From Plecoglossus altivelis (taxonomy: Eukaryota; Chordata; Actinopteri; Osmeriformes; Plecoglossidae): a DNA stretch of 64,000 nucleotides. The translations under genes and the position numbers were made by a program. The DNA is taken from positions 5,655,962 through 5,719,961 of the forward strand of contig BROE01000011.1 in NCBI GenBank assembly GCA_036571765.1, in the 5' to 3' direction. Position 1 is the first letter of the stretch. Every line of letters begins with the position of its first letter. Under the pieces are notes generated by a model. It had not been told where the DNA came from. It searched no databases and was given only the letters and a program-made list of their open reading frames with translations. This document shows positions 53,324 to 64,000 of this stretch, piece by piece.

Positions 53324-54579
53324 TTGACTTATAGAAAACTAACCCATTGGGTCTTATACAAAAAATACTTTCCATCTCAGATATGTACAAAATAATAAAG
53401 AATACATTGCATATTTGAAGTCTCACACAAAAGTGAGGAAGAACAAGAAATTTCATAACGGCTATAAAGACGTTCCACAGTGAAATGCTGTGTATTGCGC
53501 TCACAAGAAGGTGCATTCCTCAATGTCTTCAGGCAAGCAAGGAGTTCCAATCCCAAAAACACTGTTTGGCACTTTACAGTGTCCATATATTTTGGCCATG
53601 TGACCTAAGCCAATTAGAAACTACTGAAGCCCTTATTTAACTTTAGACACAATATTGGGTTCTTGTACAAGGTCTGTACAAATAGACATACCCCTTAACC
53701 AGGAACCATATTCAAATCAACAGAGAAATTAAATTAAATTCAGGAACTTTCCTGTAGGCAGTTATAGAGCAATATGCATCCATAAGTAAGTGCAATACCA
53801 TAGAGGAATAAACACAGTTTCAAAAACACTTGTACATAAGCATATACACACACTGCATGATCTTGATACTTATGGTACATATTCAACATGCAGTAGTTCT
53901 CTATCACAACAAATAATAGCTTGACATTTCTCTCACAAAACTGTTGCCGCTAAGAAGCTGCAGAGTTTCATTTTGAACATGAACTAATAAACTATTCCCA
54001 GCAAAAGCCTTTGTTCCTGAAATCTATCCTATCTTATGAAATACAGGATTCATATGGAATGATTACACCATGAGGGATGGACCACCCCAATAAGCAGTGA
54101 GATCATTCACAATCGGTTGAGAACTGGCCCCTCTGGAAAACTCATGGAGTGATAACATGATTTAAAACAATCAGACAATCTTCATTTCTCCCTAATGATC
54201 TCTCATCCTGCAGACTTGGCATGATACCAGAAGGAGCAGCTTCTTTACGATGAAGCACCGCAAGGTTTGCGGTTTTCCCTGAGATGGGAACAGCACCAGT
54301 TCAGGAAAGAAACAAAAAAAGGTGGGTGGTGTAGCGTGATAGGACAAAGACGGCTGATAGTGCAGGTCGGCACCAATAGCCCCTTTCCACTCAACTGTCA
54401 CTTCCTCTACTCTCTTGATAGCAGGGCCCTGAGACCCATGGCTTTGAGACTTTCAAAAGTCCATCTGAAACCTCTCGTAGACAGTACTTTGGACCTTCCG
54501 TTCCTTTTTAACTGAACCAAGTGCCTTTAATGAAAAGTGGTCTCTATATGGTGGACCAGAGTTCTGAAGCACTGAGAGT

Positions 54580-57113
54580 TCAGCAGACTTGCAGCATGCG
54601 TGCATTTCCGTTGTACTCTTCATCGACCTGCGACAGACACAGGACAGAAAAGGCTAGATCAGATCACATGTTTGGGGTGGGAAAGAAATTAAAAGCATTT
54701 CAATAAGTGGTCCCAGTATAATTGGTTTGTCAATCTAAAAGGAGTCTCACCTCAGTGTAGGCTGGGGGCGGCGGGAACTGGAAGGTGGGCGAATGCATGA
54801 AGATGGGGCTGTCATCCCCATCGAAGTCATCCAGCAGGGGCGTGAGGGGCTGGTCCAGGCGGCAGTCGCGGGTGATGTCACAGTAGCTGGGCGGGGCAGA
54901 GGGCATTCTCAGGGACACCCAGCTTTGGGAAGCGTTGCTGACAGAGCCGTCCTGGCTGCTCACACTGCTGGTACGGCTGCCCAGGCCTGCAGTGCCGATG
55001 ACCAGGGGGAGCTCCAGGATCAGCTTGTCGCTGCCCGGGATGTGAATGTAGATCTGAAGACAAGCAAGAACAACCCTTAGAATGCTGTGAGGTCATCTCT
55101 AGGTCTTTATGCTCTCCCATTAGAACGTGCCAAGTGGTCACTTCCTGAGCTATACTCATTTTAGCTAAGCCTCTTAAGCAACAGACTTCCTAGAAGATTT
55201 GGAGGGAGCACACCACCAGGCTGTTCCTTCGACTTCAGATATGTTTTATCTGTCTACCATAGAAAACCTTTATGCCCTCCTAATATAAATAAAAGCCGTA
55301 CAGACATGGGGGTAGCTTGTGCTGCATCATCAAGTTATGTCACTAAGATGCTCACCATGAGGGCGTACTCCACACGGATGATATTGCAGCCCAGCATGGA
55401 TGGTTTGATCTTGGGCACTCTGATGGTCTTCCCCTGCCAGGCATCACACATGCCTGAGATGATGTGGTTCCCACGCACTGAAGACAGCTTCTGGCGGAAG
55501 ATCTTGGTACGCCCACCAGCCTGGTAGGTGTGCTTGGAGATGATGGCAGCTTTGGGCACCACTATTCTGGAGCAAGTGTTCTCAAACTTGGCGTTGATGC
55601 AGATGTCCTCGCCCTCGCAGAAGCCTCGTCTGTCGATCTTGGCATTGAGGGACACCTGGCCATCTGGAATGAACATGCAGGTGACTTTCTTCTCCTTCAT
55701 GCCACCTGTCGGAGACTGAAGATGGAAAAAGGGTCACACAGGGTTACTTTAGCTGGAATTCAATTAACATTTGGCCTCCAATTATTCTGTCCTCCCACCA
55801 CAGGCCTCTGACCTGAATTTCTATCCATTAAATCTGCTTTGGCCTTGACAGGCTTTCCTGAGAGGATAGCAGCTAAGCAGGATATGACTCAGGTGCCAGA
55901 CCTGAGGTCATGCTCACACATGTTAAAGGAGCATAATCTCTTAAAGACTACATGTGTTTCCATTCCAAAGCCACTACTGATGAGATCTATAATGTGCTCC
56001 ATTAAAAGCATTGCCAATCTAGCTGGTTGATTTCATGTTGGTGGAAGTTATAGATTAGGGTTGGGAGAGGCAGGGAGTGTGGTGCTCACCAGCAGATCTG
56101 GGGTATTCACGTCCAGGGGCTCCTCCACCTCAAAGTGTTTTTTGCTCTCCAGGGCCTGCTGGCCAGGTCTCTCCATGAGGGCCTTGACGTAGTACTGAAC
56201 ATAGCCAAACTTGCCCTTGTAGGAAGACACAATCTGCCTGTGAACAGCCATAGAGGTAAAGAAGTTAGAATTGGAGTCACAGAAGCTAATCAGATGACTT
56301 CCAGTTTAGAGACATCACACTGAAGGGGCTTTGTATTGCTGGTGAAACTCACCCTTGCTGGGGAAGCTCAAATCCAAACATGTATTCGTACTTGTTTCCA
56401 GGTCTCAGAATAACTGATCCGTCAGTATCTGTAGATAGGGGGAGGAATCTTTGTTATTCTCCCAATTTTGACAAACTAATAAACCGTCCGTTCATGTGTG
56501 GGACGTATGAACACTCATTCGAGCTCATGTTACCCACTGCCAACCATCAACTAGTAATTTCCCAATTAATTCTCGACACTTCTGATTGAAAGCCAAAGAA
56601 GGGCTGATATATTAACAGACAATCTGCTTACTCAAACCCTAGTAAATCCAGTTTCAGATTAGCACGATCAAGAAGAGACTCAGTTGAAGGCTTTTGCAGA
56701 ATACAGGATGCAAAGCAAACCAGTATCAGTCTTATAATTCCAATACATAGGTATATGGTGGCTTTATCTTGCTGTAATATTGATCTATGACTAGCAATAT
56801 GCACGTTTATATACGATCAATCGGGTTAGTTGTTGAGTTTTAAAAAATCACTCTTACCAGATGGCTGATCATCCAGACGAACAACTTCTTCGTATCTCAG
56901 GTATTCGTTCTCCTCGCGGCAACGTTGCTTTCCTTTGGCATATTCCACTTTTGCGCATCCGATACCTAGCACTTTCATAGCTAAGACTCTAGTCACCTCG
57001 GATACTTCCACAACAACCTTTCCAGCTACCTTGTCTCCACTGCAATAAAATGACTTGCTGGGATCGTTGAAGACTACCTCGAAGGTCTTCACTCGCTTTG
57101 TCATCGCAACCAT
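54580..57113 (-). CDS. txnip: Thioredoxin-interacting protein (alpha-arrestin)
   Basis: Six exons join in phase: 57113-56858, 56428-56353, 56237-56090, 55715-55356, 55053-54751 and 54627-54580 (TGA). All have GT-AG junctions and give 396 aa (human 391). The N-terminal arrestin domain starts MVAMTKRVKTFEVVFNDPSK and contains EVTRVLAMKVLG and NEYLRYEE. The C-terminal arrestin domain contains KKVTCMFIPDG, GFCEGEDICINAKFENTCSR, KLSSVRGNHIISGMC and LPLVIGT. Cys250 (in ISGMC) corresponds to the human Cys247 that forms the mixed disulfide with thioredoxin, and Cys65 corresponds to Cys63. The tail carries LTPLLDD and two PPxY motifs, PPSY (334-337) and PPAY (376-379), known in TXNIP as docking sites for the ITCH ubiquitin ligase. 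TXNIP inhibits thioredoxin, promotes GLUT1 endocytosis and is induced by glucose. The thioredoxin-type cysteine and the polr3gl neighbour separate it from arrdc3 and other paralogues. A second ATG at codon 4 is a possible alternative start. Confidence 0.96.
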
Positions 57114-57335
57114 GATTGCTTTTCCGTAGATATCCAAGTAAAAATGCAAATAAGTCGATCGAGGTTAATATCCCGATTCAAATTCCGTTAGTGTACTAAT
57201 TGACAAAATTATGTGAGGATCACTGAATCACAAAGAGGAAGCAAAGCACGAGCTTGCTTTAGTCAGATGGGGTACTACTGTAACCTTACTCTCATGTTAA
57301 CTGTACGATCTATTGACATAAAGGGAAGGCGCAGC

Positions 57336-57344
57336 TTTTATATG
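57336..57344 (-). promoter_or_regulatory. txnip TATA box
   Basis: Read on the minus strand the sequence is CATATAAAA. It lies about 225 bases upstream of the txnip ATG, so transcription would start near 57305-57312 with a 5' UTR of about 195 nt. Confidence 0.75.
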
Positions 57345-57443
57345 AGGAGGCCCAGCCAGTGATTCACCAGGGTTGTTGATCGTTTCAGCTGAGCATGTGG
57401 AAGTAGAATGCACAGCATGGCTCAGCGCGTGCACACCAGTCTC

Positions 57444-57482
57444 ATTGGACGAAAAACGTTGTTTGTGTTACCTTTAACCAAT
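57444..57482 (-). promoter_or_regulatory. Two CCAAT boxes (NF-Y type) in the txnip promoter
   Basis: ATTGG at 57444-57448 (CCAAT on the gene's strand) and CCAAT at 57478-57482 (inverted relative to the gene; context TTAACCAATCAGCGC). They lie 100-145 bases upstream of the TATA box. NF-Y CCAAT boxes next to carbohydrate response elements are a known feature of the mammalian TXNIP promoter. Confidence 0.6.
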
Positions 57483-57498
57483 CAGCGCTTGGAAGCGA

Positions 57499-57515
57499 CG
57501 CGTGGACACCGCATG
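57499..57515 (-). promoter_or_regulatory. Candidate carbohydrate response element (ChoRE) of txnip
   Basis: On the txnip strand the sequence reads CATGCG, five bases, CACGCG. Against the ChoRE consensus CAYGNG-N5-CNCRTG this is 11 of 12 constrained positions with the required 5-base spacing. It lies 17 bases beyond the distal CCAAT box. ChREBP/Mlx and MondoA bind such elements in mammalian TXNIP. A second E-box-like CACGCG lies at about 57425-57430 but its partner half-site has the wrong spacing. Confidence 0.5.
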
Positions 57516-57519
57516 GCTG

Positions 57520-59020
57520 AGAGTATTGAACGAGTGCTCAGCAGCTGTCAAGTCGGGGAGGGGAGGGGGGGGGGGTTAGAGGAAGGGTCTGTACGCTTGT
57601 CTTGATAACTTGATAAAAGCTTAGTCGTTCTGAAAAATGCTGGTAGTATTATTTTATCTGTACTATATATTATAGCAATAGACAGAAAAGACCATCTGTT
57701 AGGTCATTGTTTTTAAAATAAGAGTAGAAATAGTGTGATTAATTTAGCATCGTGTAGTCCCAGACTCCGTTCGTTCATCTAATTGACAAAAATCTAATTT
57801 CAATCTACACAATCTAACCTACAATCTACTCAAACTAATACTTCTCACAACAAGGATAAGGAATATGTCAATGTAGCCTGGTTATATAGATTAAACTGTT
57901 CATCCTTGAAGAAAAAGGCCATTCATCTTAAACCAGAGACAAATGCCATTCAATATAATAAATCCAATACATTTACAGTCTACGATTAAACATAGAGACC
58001 CTCAATCATTTTCCAGTTATTTACGGTCATAATGCACATGACCTAATGTTTAGTCAGGACAACAGAATGAAAGCAATACGCATGGGGGACGCATAAAAGT
58101 TGTGAAGAGATACCATCCAGCAAAAACCTTTTAGAGTGAAATGTAACAAGTTAAGTACAGTTTAGACTTGGAAAACAAGCTCTGAGTAAACAGCGTAACT
58201 TTCTGAAGATAACTCTTAAAGATGGTGACAGGACAGTTACAATATATTGCCCTATTACATCAACCGTTGAGCTGTTGTACATGTGGTAGTTTCCACATTC
58301 AGTTGATCACCCCTACTGTTTTTAGGACTCCATAGCAGGTGATCGTTAAAGAAAGTTGGAAAAACAATTGACGTATGAAATGTTCCCTTCCGAAAACAAT
58401 AAATAGCCCCCGGATCATTCTTGGAAATGCTTAACTATAGACCGCCACATTAAACCACAACCAATTAATTGTCTCGAGCCATTGACTGAGAAGAACAATA
58501 TACACAATATATGGTAAGATAAAGGCAGGTAATGTACTCAGCTATGGCGATGTCACGTGGTTTGGAATGTGCTATAGTGAGTTTTCGGAAATGAGAGTTC
58601 AGCCTGTACTCCATTCTGAACTTTCACCTGCTTCCTTCCCAAGAGCCCTTTTGATGTTCCCTTGATGCCATCTAGAGGATCCTCAAAGAAGTGTACACTC
58701 TTCACTCAGCTCCGGCTTTCGACGGGGTCAAATAGGTCTCCAAGGTGTGTCCTGAAGGTTTTCGATGTTTCCTGCTCCAGCACAATTGATTCTAATGAAT
58801 GGGTTGTTATCAAGGTCTGTGGAAGCCTGATAACGACTTCATTAGAATCAGGTGTGCTGGAGCAGGGAAACATTGAGAACTTTCAGGACAGCAGCCCTGG
58901 AGGACCTGGGTTTGACACCCCTGCTTTAGACTCTGTGCCATGTGCACACAAGGGGCAACAAGGGGCTGTACTAAAAGGTTGGATGAACTTAAAATAATAA
59001 AGCAGTCTTGTATGTTTAGT
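57520..59020. other. Spacer between the txnip promoter and the thbs3 3' end
   Basis: About 1.5 kb of AT-rich intergenic DNA with no supportable exon. It includes a G-rich run near 57555-57577 and the hAT-type MITE at 58721-58923. Confidence 0.6.
58721..58923. mobile_element. hAT-type non-autonomous transposon (MITE) remnant
   Basis: The stretch folds back on itself. GTCCTGAAGGTTTTCGATG and CCTGCTCCAGCAC on the left are inverted copies of CAGTCC-type and GTGCTGGAGCAGG sequence on the right, around a centre near 58815. The right end reads GGACCTGGGTTTGACACCCC then TG. Its inverse, CAGGGGTGTCAAACCCAGGT, is typical of the abundant hAT MITEs of teleost genomes. The left end is degraded (GACGGGGTCAAATAGGT). 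There is no transposase. Confidence 0.7.
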
Positions 59021-59142
59021 TGTTTTATTCATGTTTTGTTTAGTTGCTGTCAAAAAAATAATCTCTAATGTTACCAATCAGAAGACATTGTCTTACATCT
59101 GGAGTTCAAATACTAAGGAAAGAGAAATTGGCTTGAGTCGTT

Positions 59143-59148
59143 TTTATT
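59143..59148 (-). terminator. Candidate thbs3 polyadenylation signal (AATAAA)
   Basis: TTTATT on the plus strand, about 395 nt downstream of the thbs3 stop codon. A second hexamer at 59024-59029 is an alternative. Confidence 0.4.
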
Positions 59149-59542
59149 ACTATAAAAAGGTGTCTTACAGACAAGCATTTCATGGGTTGGTCATCTCTGA
59201 GTTTATGTTCAAGGACAACATCTGTGTTACAGTCTTAACAGCATCAGAAGGATGTTTGCGCACACACATGATGAACTTCCATTCATTCATGCACGCATAC
59301 AAGGCATGCGATTTGACAAACACCTGATTTGACAAACACTTTCAGCTACCGATGTCCAATATGTGCATGTGTTGCGTTCACCCATTCACACCTCCACAAA
59401 TCTTCTGAAGACATTTGAGGTAATTCAGCTGCATTCTCCAACCTTATTTTCTCTTTTCAACATCTACACAAACACACACACGAAGATCCAGCACGGCACC
59501 AATGATGTTGTGTAGTCTTTCAGGTCGAATGCTTTGGTAACG

Positions 59543-62500
59543 TCACACCGTGATGTTGATCTGCTTGCGGTATAACTGATAATCATCAGGCACGGTATCT
59601 GGATAGAGGGAGGATGCAGGTTGAAGCAGGCGTGCAATCAGTTAGCAGGAAACACAGTTCCTATTTGAACTCAGATCGCCTCAATTTGAAAATGAGGGTG
59701 AAATGCCAAAACCTCACCATTGCAGCGATACCCCAGGTTGGACCAGATGACCTGTTCCTGAGAGAAACAGAACACGCCCAGTCTTCCACCCTTCATGGAG
59801 GTGTCAATCACCAGCCCAGAGTCTGCCACCAGAGTCATCCCTTCATACAACCTTACTCTGGGAGATGCGTAGAGGAAGGGGTGTTCAGGACCCACGGATC
59901 GGTTAGAGACAACTCACATTTCTAACTGAATACATACACTCATTTCCCTGCGGTTTATTATTTGTTTGACAGATTAAACTAAAGCTATAATTTTGAGGGG
60001 TTAGTTCTGTTAGGGTTAGCCTGATGTTGTCAGGCAGCTGGTGTTTCTAAGTTGCAGGATGGGGCCAGTCTCAATAACTGATTCTTTGTATGACTCTTCA
60101 TGTATATTGCAGGGGTCTGGTTCTAGTACGTCTCACCTGATGTAGCCCACCTGTGGGCGGTGGTTGAGTTTCCAGCGGTAGGAAGTCTTGTCCCTCCAGC
60201 CCACGTTACGAGGATCCTTCCACAGCAGGGTAACCTCACCCGGGGTGTCACCAGTGTGCCACAGCGCGTTCCGAAGATACTCACCTGGGCCTGTGCTAGA
60301 CTTCACCGCCTGATGTGCAAAGGGAACACTAGGGACATGTCACATGTGAATGTTGGTTATGGTTACCTGCAATGTGATACCAATAAAGAGCTGAAAAAGT
60401 GCAAAGCAAACTGGCCTTCAGCTGCAGGCCAGGCTGGGCCATGGCCCTGAAGGGGAGGGACTGCCAGTAGGTCTGCTCCGTCTGTTTCCACATCACCACG
60501 TAGAAGGAGGACGAGTCCTGGTAGCCAAAGATGAAGCCTACGTAGTCATCATCTGTAGCTGTGTTGATGTGGAACGTCCCTTCGAAGTCTACGCCATTAA
60601 AGGCTGTGTAGCCTGGGCAGGTCCAAGAGATGGAAGATGAGTGAATGAGAATAAGACCGAGAGAAATCTAGTTTTATTTCAGGTAGAAGTGAGTGCATTC
60701 GACAAAGACAAATGTCCCACTGCAAGCAAGAAAGGTGGACCAATTTCATGTTATTACCTATTGCCAAACCAGGGTCGCTGTTCATAGTCTGAACAATCTC
60801 CATGCCCTGCAGGCAATGTCCAACACAGAGCAATAGATCAATTCAGTTTGTAAGTATATGGATACTGCAAAAAATGCTCCAATGTTGTATTGTTCGGTTG
60901 ATCTATTCAATGACCTAATAGTTATCGCAATCCTCTCCAACGAAAATATTATACAAGTGTTCCCAAATAAATGGTCAAGTCCAGTGAGTATGCTGCTGCT
61001 GCTATTGATCACCTTATTGAGCACTATCCAGTTGGGGTCTATCTGGGTGTCACCCTCTGGGTCAAGCACGACCGTCTGAAAAGCTCTGAAGTCAGTCAGC
61101 GTGACCTCAGCACTCTCCGGACACACGTCAATCAAGTCATTCACCGAATCGTTATCAAAGTCCATCTCGCACATGTCACCAACCCCGTTTCCTGATGACA
61201 GAGTACAAGCATATTGGTCAAGTCTTAAGATTTATAGATGAGGAGAAATGAGAAGAGCATAGACATCTAGTACAAACATACATGCTGTTTGAAGAAACAT
61301 GCAGCAGTGTGTGGACACATACAACCCCAATGTAACCCCACGCTACGTTTTCTCTAATATAGGATATAATACCAAAATACTTCGAAATTGGATGGTCTCT
61401 GCTGCTTCTGTCCACATACCGTTGGTGTCCGTCTGGCTGGGGTTTGGGACAAGGCGACAGTTGTCAGGCCCAGGGGGGTGAACATCAGGAATGCCATCAT
61501 TGTCATCATCATCGTCACATTCGTCACCAATTCCGTCATTGTCAGAATCCAACTGGGAGCTGTTGGGCATGTCTGGACAGTTGTCCCTGGTGTCCTGGTG
61601 TCCATCTCCATCCCTAGAGATGGAAGAACAAGAAGATTAGGAGATTAGCAACAGTGTTAGATAGGATCTGTTACTTTAGGTCAATAAAAGCTAACTTTTA
61701 AGTCATCTGTTCAATGTTTGTGAGGCACATAGACTATGTGAGCATCAAATGTGTGTGTGAAACACTCACATGTCCTGGTTGGTGTCACACACATCTCCCA
61801 CCAAATCGTTATCCACATCCGACTGCAATAAATTTTTGGAATATACAAAAAGAGAACATCATTTTAAACATATTAAATGAACAGACTGACCAATTGCATC
61901 CCACAACTTTGTCTCATGGTAGATAGAGATGGTTTCTGACCTGCATGGGGTCGTTGACATCTGGACAGCTGTCGCAAACATCCCCAACTCCATCCCCATC
62001 ACGGTCTGTCTGCATGTGGTTAGGCAGCTTGGGACAGTTGTCCAGAATGTTAGGGATGCCTACATGACCAGGGGAACACTGTTTAGAGAACAAGCTTGAC
62101 AGAATCACCTGAGCACCACCCTCATCCTCCATCTCATCTTCTCATCTGGAACTCAGTCAGCCAGTGTGTCCTTACCGTCCCCATCAATGTCATTGTCGCA
62201 AGTGTCCCCGGCTCCGTTGCCATCCGTGTCCTTCTGGCTGCCGTTGGGGACATTGGGACAGTTGTCACATGCGTCACCGTATGAGTCAGTGTCTGAGTTC
62301 TGCTGGTCCTTGTTGGGGACCAGACGACAGTTGTCCTGTGGAAGCCAAAGAACAAAGCAACAAAAAGGGCAAGGATGGTAGCTTCCTCAGAGGAATCCTT
62401 TAACTCACAGCAGATAGCAGATTCAGTTCACTCTATCCCTGTATCACTGAGAAGTCACTTGTCTAACTTCTTTTCCTGTACTGAATGGGGAAGTCTGACC

Positions 62501-63887
62501 CAGAGATGAGAGAGAACTGCTCTACAGACAAAGAACTGCTCTGCTAACACACAGAACTCCCCTGCTGCGCTCACCTCCACATTTTTTATGCCATCGCCAT
62601 CCGCATCTTCGTCACACTGGTCACCAATGCCGTCCCCATCGGCATCCTCCTGACCAGAGTTTGGAGTGTTGACACAGTTGTCCTGCCCGCACGGAGAAGA
62701 ACATGTGTCTGGTTAGGTTAGTCATAGTTCACAATGCATTAGGAGGTATGTCAAGGTATGTCACATGCTAATGTATGCATACAGCTCTGCAGTGGATGTC
62801 ATTGTCTATGCAGGGCAGAGATTGGTCGGGAAAACCGTCGATGTCGGAGTCTGGACCACACGTGTTCCCATTGCCAGCCCATCCCACGTTACACTGAGAC
62901 CAGAAATAAAGACGCAATAAGTGGACGGATTCAAGCTGAATACAACTATATAGGTGCGTTTATGTTTCAGTACTGATGAGCTTGATCCTGGTTTTGGTAC
63001 CTGGCAGGAGACTTCGCTGTGGCGCTCCATGACACAGTGGGCATTGACATCGCAAGGGTCGAAGGTTAATGCAGAGCAGGACCTACGCAGGAAGCAGCCT
63101 GTCGTTTGGTTTCCCACAAAGCCTTCCTTACAATCGCCACACCTGAAGGAGCCCTGGGGGAGGGATGTGTGTGTGGGGGGGGAGGGGGGAGAGAAGAGGC
63201 AAGAGTGAGCTGGGATACACAGAGCTCAGCGACAAGCGCATGTGGACTGGACTGACCTCAGTGTTGATGCAGACAGAGTTGGGAACGCAGGCATTAGACA
63301 AATCTGTGCACTCATCCATGTCTCTACATTCCTACAGAGAGCGAAAAGAGACTCAGTCAGTTAGGGATGTGGCGCGTGAAACACACAAGCTAGACATGTT
63401 CAGCAGGGTGGGACATGCAGAACAGCAGGTGCTTTTGTTGAGTGCAATTGGACATTGATATGAAAGCTCAGACCTGCTTGTGACTCTTGGCAAAGTCCAC
63501 TCCCACACCGCTCAGTGGGGGTCCTGAGTACCCAGGGGGGCAGGGCTCACAGGTGAACCCCTTGGCAGTGTTCACACAGCCCTCTGACCGGAAACATGGA
63601 TGTGCCAGCAAACACTGTCAAAGAATACATCTGAATATTTCGGCATTTGTCATTTTCCACATAGTATAAAAACATACATGTTACTACTGTAATTGCAGTA
63701 CTGCAGAGTACTGCAATGGGAGGGACTATATCTGGTACCTCATCGATGTCCTGACAGTGGGTTCCGTTCCCCTTCATGCCATCAGGGCAGGAGCCACAGC
63801 GGAACCCTGGGTACTCACGGGTCTCAGTGCAGGGTACGCCCTTATAACATGGATTTGGCTCGCAGCGAGAGTGGGGCTCATGGAAAC
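59543..63887 (-). CDS. thbs3: Thrombospondin-3, C-terminal two thirds (5' part beyond right edge)
   Basis: Sixteen coding exons join in phase: 63887-63739, 63614-63474, 63331-63257, 63153-63001, 62893-62783, 62682-62575, 62335-62176, 62059-61941, 61822-61770, 61613-61420, 61191-61013, 60806-60758, 60612-60416, 60309-60137, 59857-59718 and 59598-59543 (TGA). Together they encode about 684 aa of the usual ~956. The order is EGF-like modules (ending CQDIDE and containing [17 protein letters not shown]), then the EGF/type-3 junction ([13 protein letters not shown]). Next come the calcium-binding type-3 repeats (exons 5-11, many DxDxDG motifs such as [12 protein letters not shown]), then the C-terminal lectin-like domain ([53 protein letters not shown]). 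Thrombospondin-3 is a secreted pentameric matrix protein of cartilage and bone. [32 protein letters not shown] and the DTVPDDY tail fit THBS3 better than THBS4. The signal peptide, N-terminal domain and coiled coil are outside the window. All introns are GT-AG except the one after exon 13, which appears to be GC-AG. Confidence 0.95.
60310..60415 (-). other. thbs3: Putative GC-AG intron of thbs3
   Basis: The 106-bp intron between the exons ending CAGCTGAAG and starting GCGGTGAAG begins with GCCAGT (60415-60410) and ends CACATCAG. Only this junction keeps the frame and yields the conserved [19 protein letters not shown]. The nearest GT (60411-60410) would put an in-frame TAG after four codons of the next exon. 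Confidence 0.75.
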
Positions 63888-64000
63888 CTTGGTTAGAAAA
63901 AACCCAAACATCAAATGTACAAACACAATGTTTGTGATGATGCTGAGAGAGACTGGAGTCAATGAAGGAGATCCAGATTTTGTTAGTGGTCTTTGTTTGT

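Noticed and set aside
54580..57113. arrdc3 or another alpha-arrestin paralogue instead of txnip
   Set aside because: The conserved ISG-C position of Cys250, the EVTRVLAMKVLG / EYLRYEE segments, the LTPLLDD tail and the polr3gl neighbour all fit TXNIP.
60410..60411. Canonical GT donor alternative for the thbs3 GC-AG intron
   Set aside because: Using it with the acceptor at 60310 shifts the frame and creates a TAG after a few codons. Using a downstream acceptor deletes conserved residues.
59543..63887. thbs4 instead of thbs3
   Set aside because: The LYEG, DTVPDDY and [15 protein letters not shown] segments fit THBS3 better. The 1q21-q23 gene context also fits THBS3, since human THBS4 is on chromosome 5.

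Overview
The window is vertebrate nuclear DNA, almost certainly from a ray-finned (teleost) fish. Genes are split into short exons with GT-AG introns. Intergenic DNA is full of (CA)n, (GT)n, (CT)n and (GA)n microsatellites, one hAT-type MITE is present, and the proteins are recognisable orthologues of human genes. One assembly gap (420 N) lies at 2422-2841. No prokaryotic or viral genes, CRISPR arrays or tRNA/rRNA genes were recognised.

Four genes could be reconstructed exon by exon with consistent reading phase. From left to right they are: crabp2 (cellular retinoic acid-binding protein, minus strand, 4 exons, 142 aa, complete); polr3gl (RNA polymerase III subunit RPC7-like, plus strand, 7 coding exons, 218 aa, complete); txnip (thioredoxin-interacting alpha-arrestin, minus strand, 6 exons, 396 aa, complete); and thbs3 (thrombospondin-3, minus strand, the 3' 16 coding exons, about 684 aa; the 5' part lies beyond the right edge). 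A fifth gene is represented only by a putative first coding exon at 13958-14114 (minus). It encodes a signal peptide and the start of a mature protein ending in VYVWQT-G, which resembles the N-terminus of THSD7-family proteins. Its remaining exons would lie to the left, outside the window.

Layout: 1-13.9 kb is apparently intron 1 of the THSD7-like gene. 14.1-31.8 kb is intergenic, with many simple repeats, a 2 x 187-bp tandem duplication (23952-24325) and a candidate CTCF site. 31.8-39.8 kb holds the divergent pair crabp2/polr3gl around a 2.3-kb shared upstream region. 39.8-53.3 kb is gene-free. 53.3-57.5 kb holds txnip with a recognisable TATA/CCAAT/ChoRE-like promoter. 57.5-59.5 kb is a spacer with a hAT MITE. 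59.5-64 kb is thbs3.

The human orthologues of crabp2, polr3gl, txnip and thbs3 all lie on 1q21-q23, so the block is conserved 1q21-q23 synteny in compact form. POLR3GL and TXNIP are direct neighbours in human too, which supports the '-gl' assignment over polr3g. The genes have unrelated jobs: retinoid transport, Pol III transcription, redox/glucose-responsive arrestin signalling and extracellular matrix. They look like a syntenic block, not a pathway. The main points of interest are a GC-AG intron in thbs3, the fish txnip promoter architecture, the recent tandem duplication, and the THSD7-like exon in an unexpected neighbourhood. I did not find anything I would call a new biological system.
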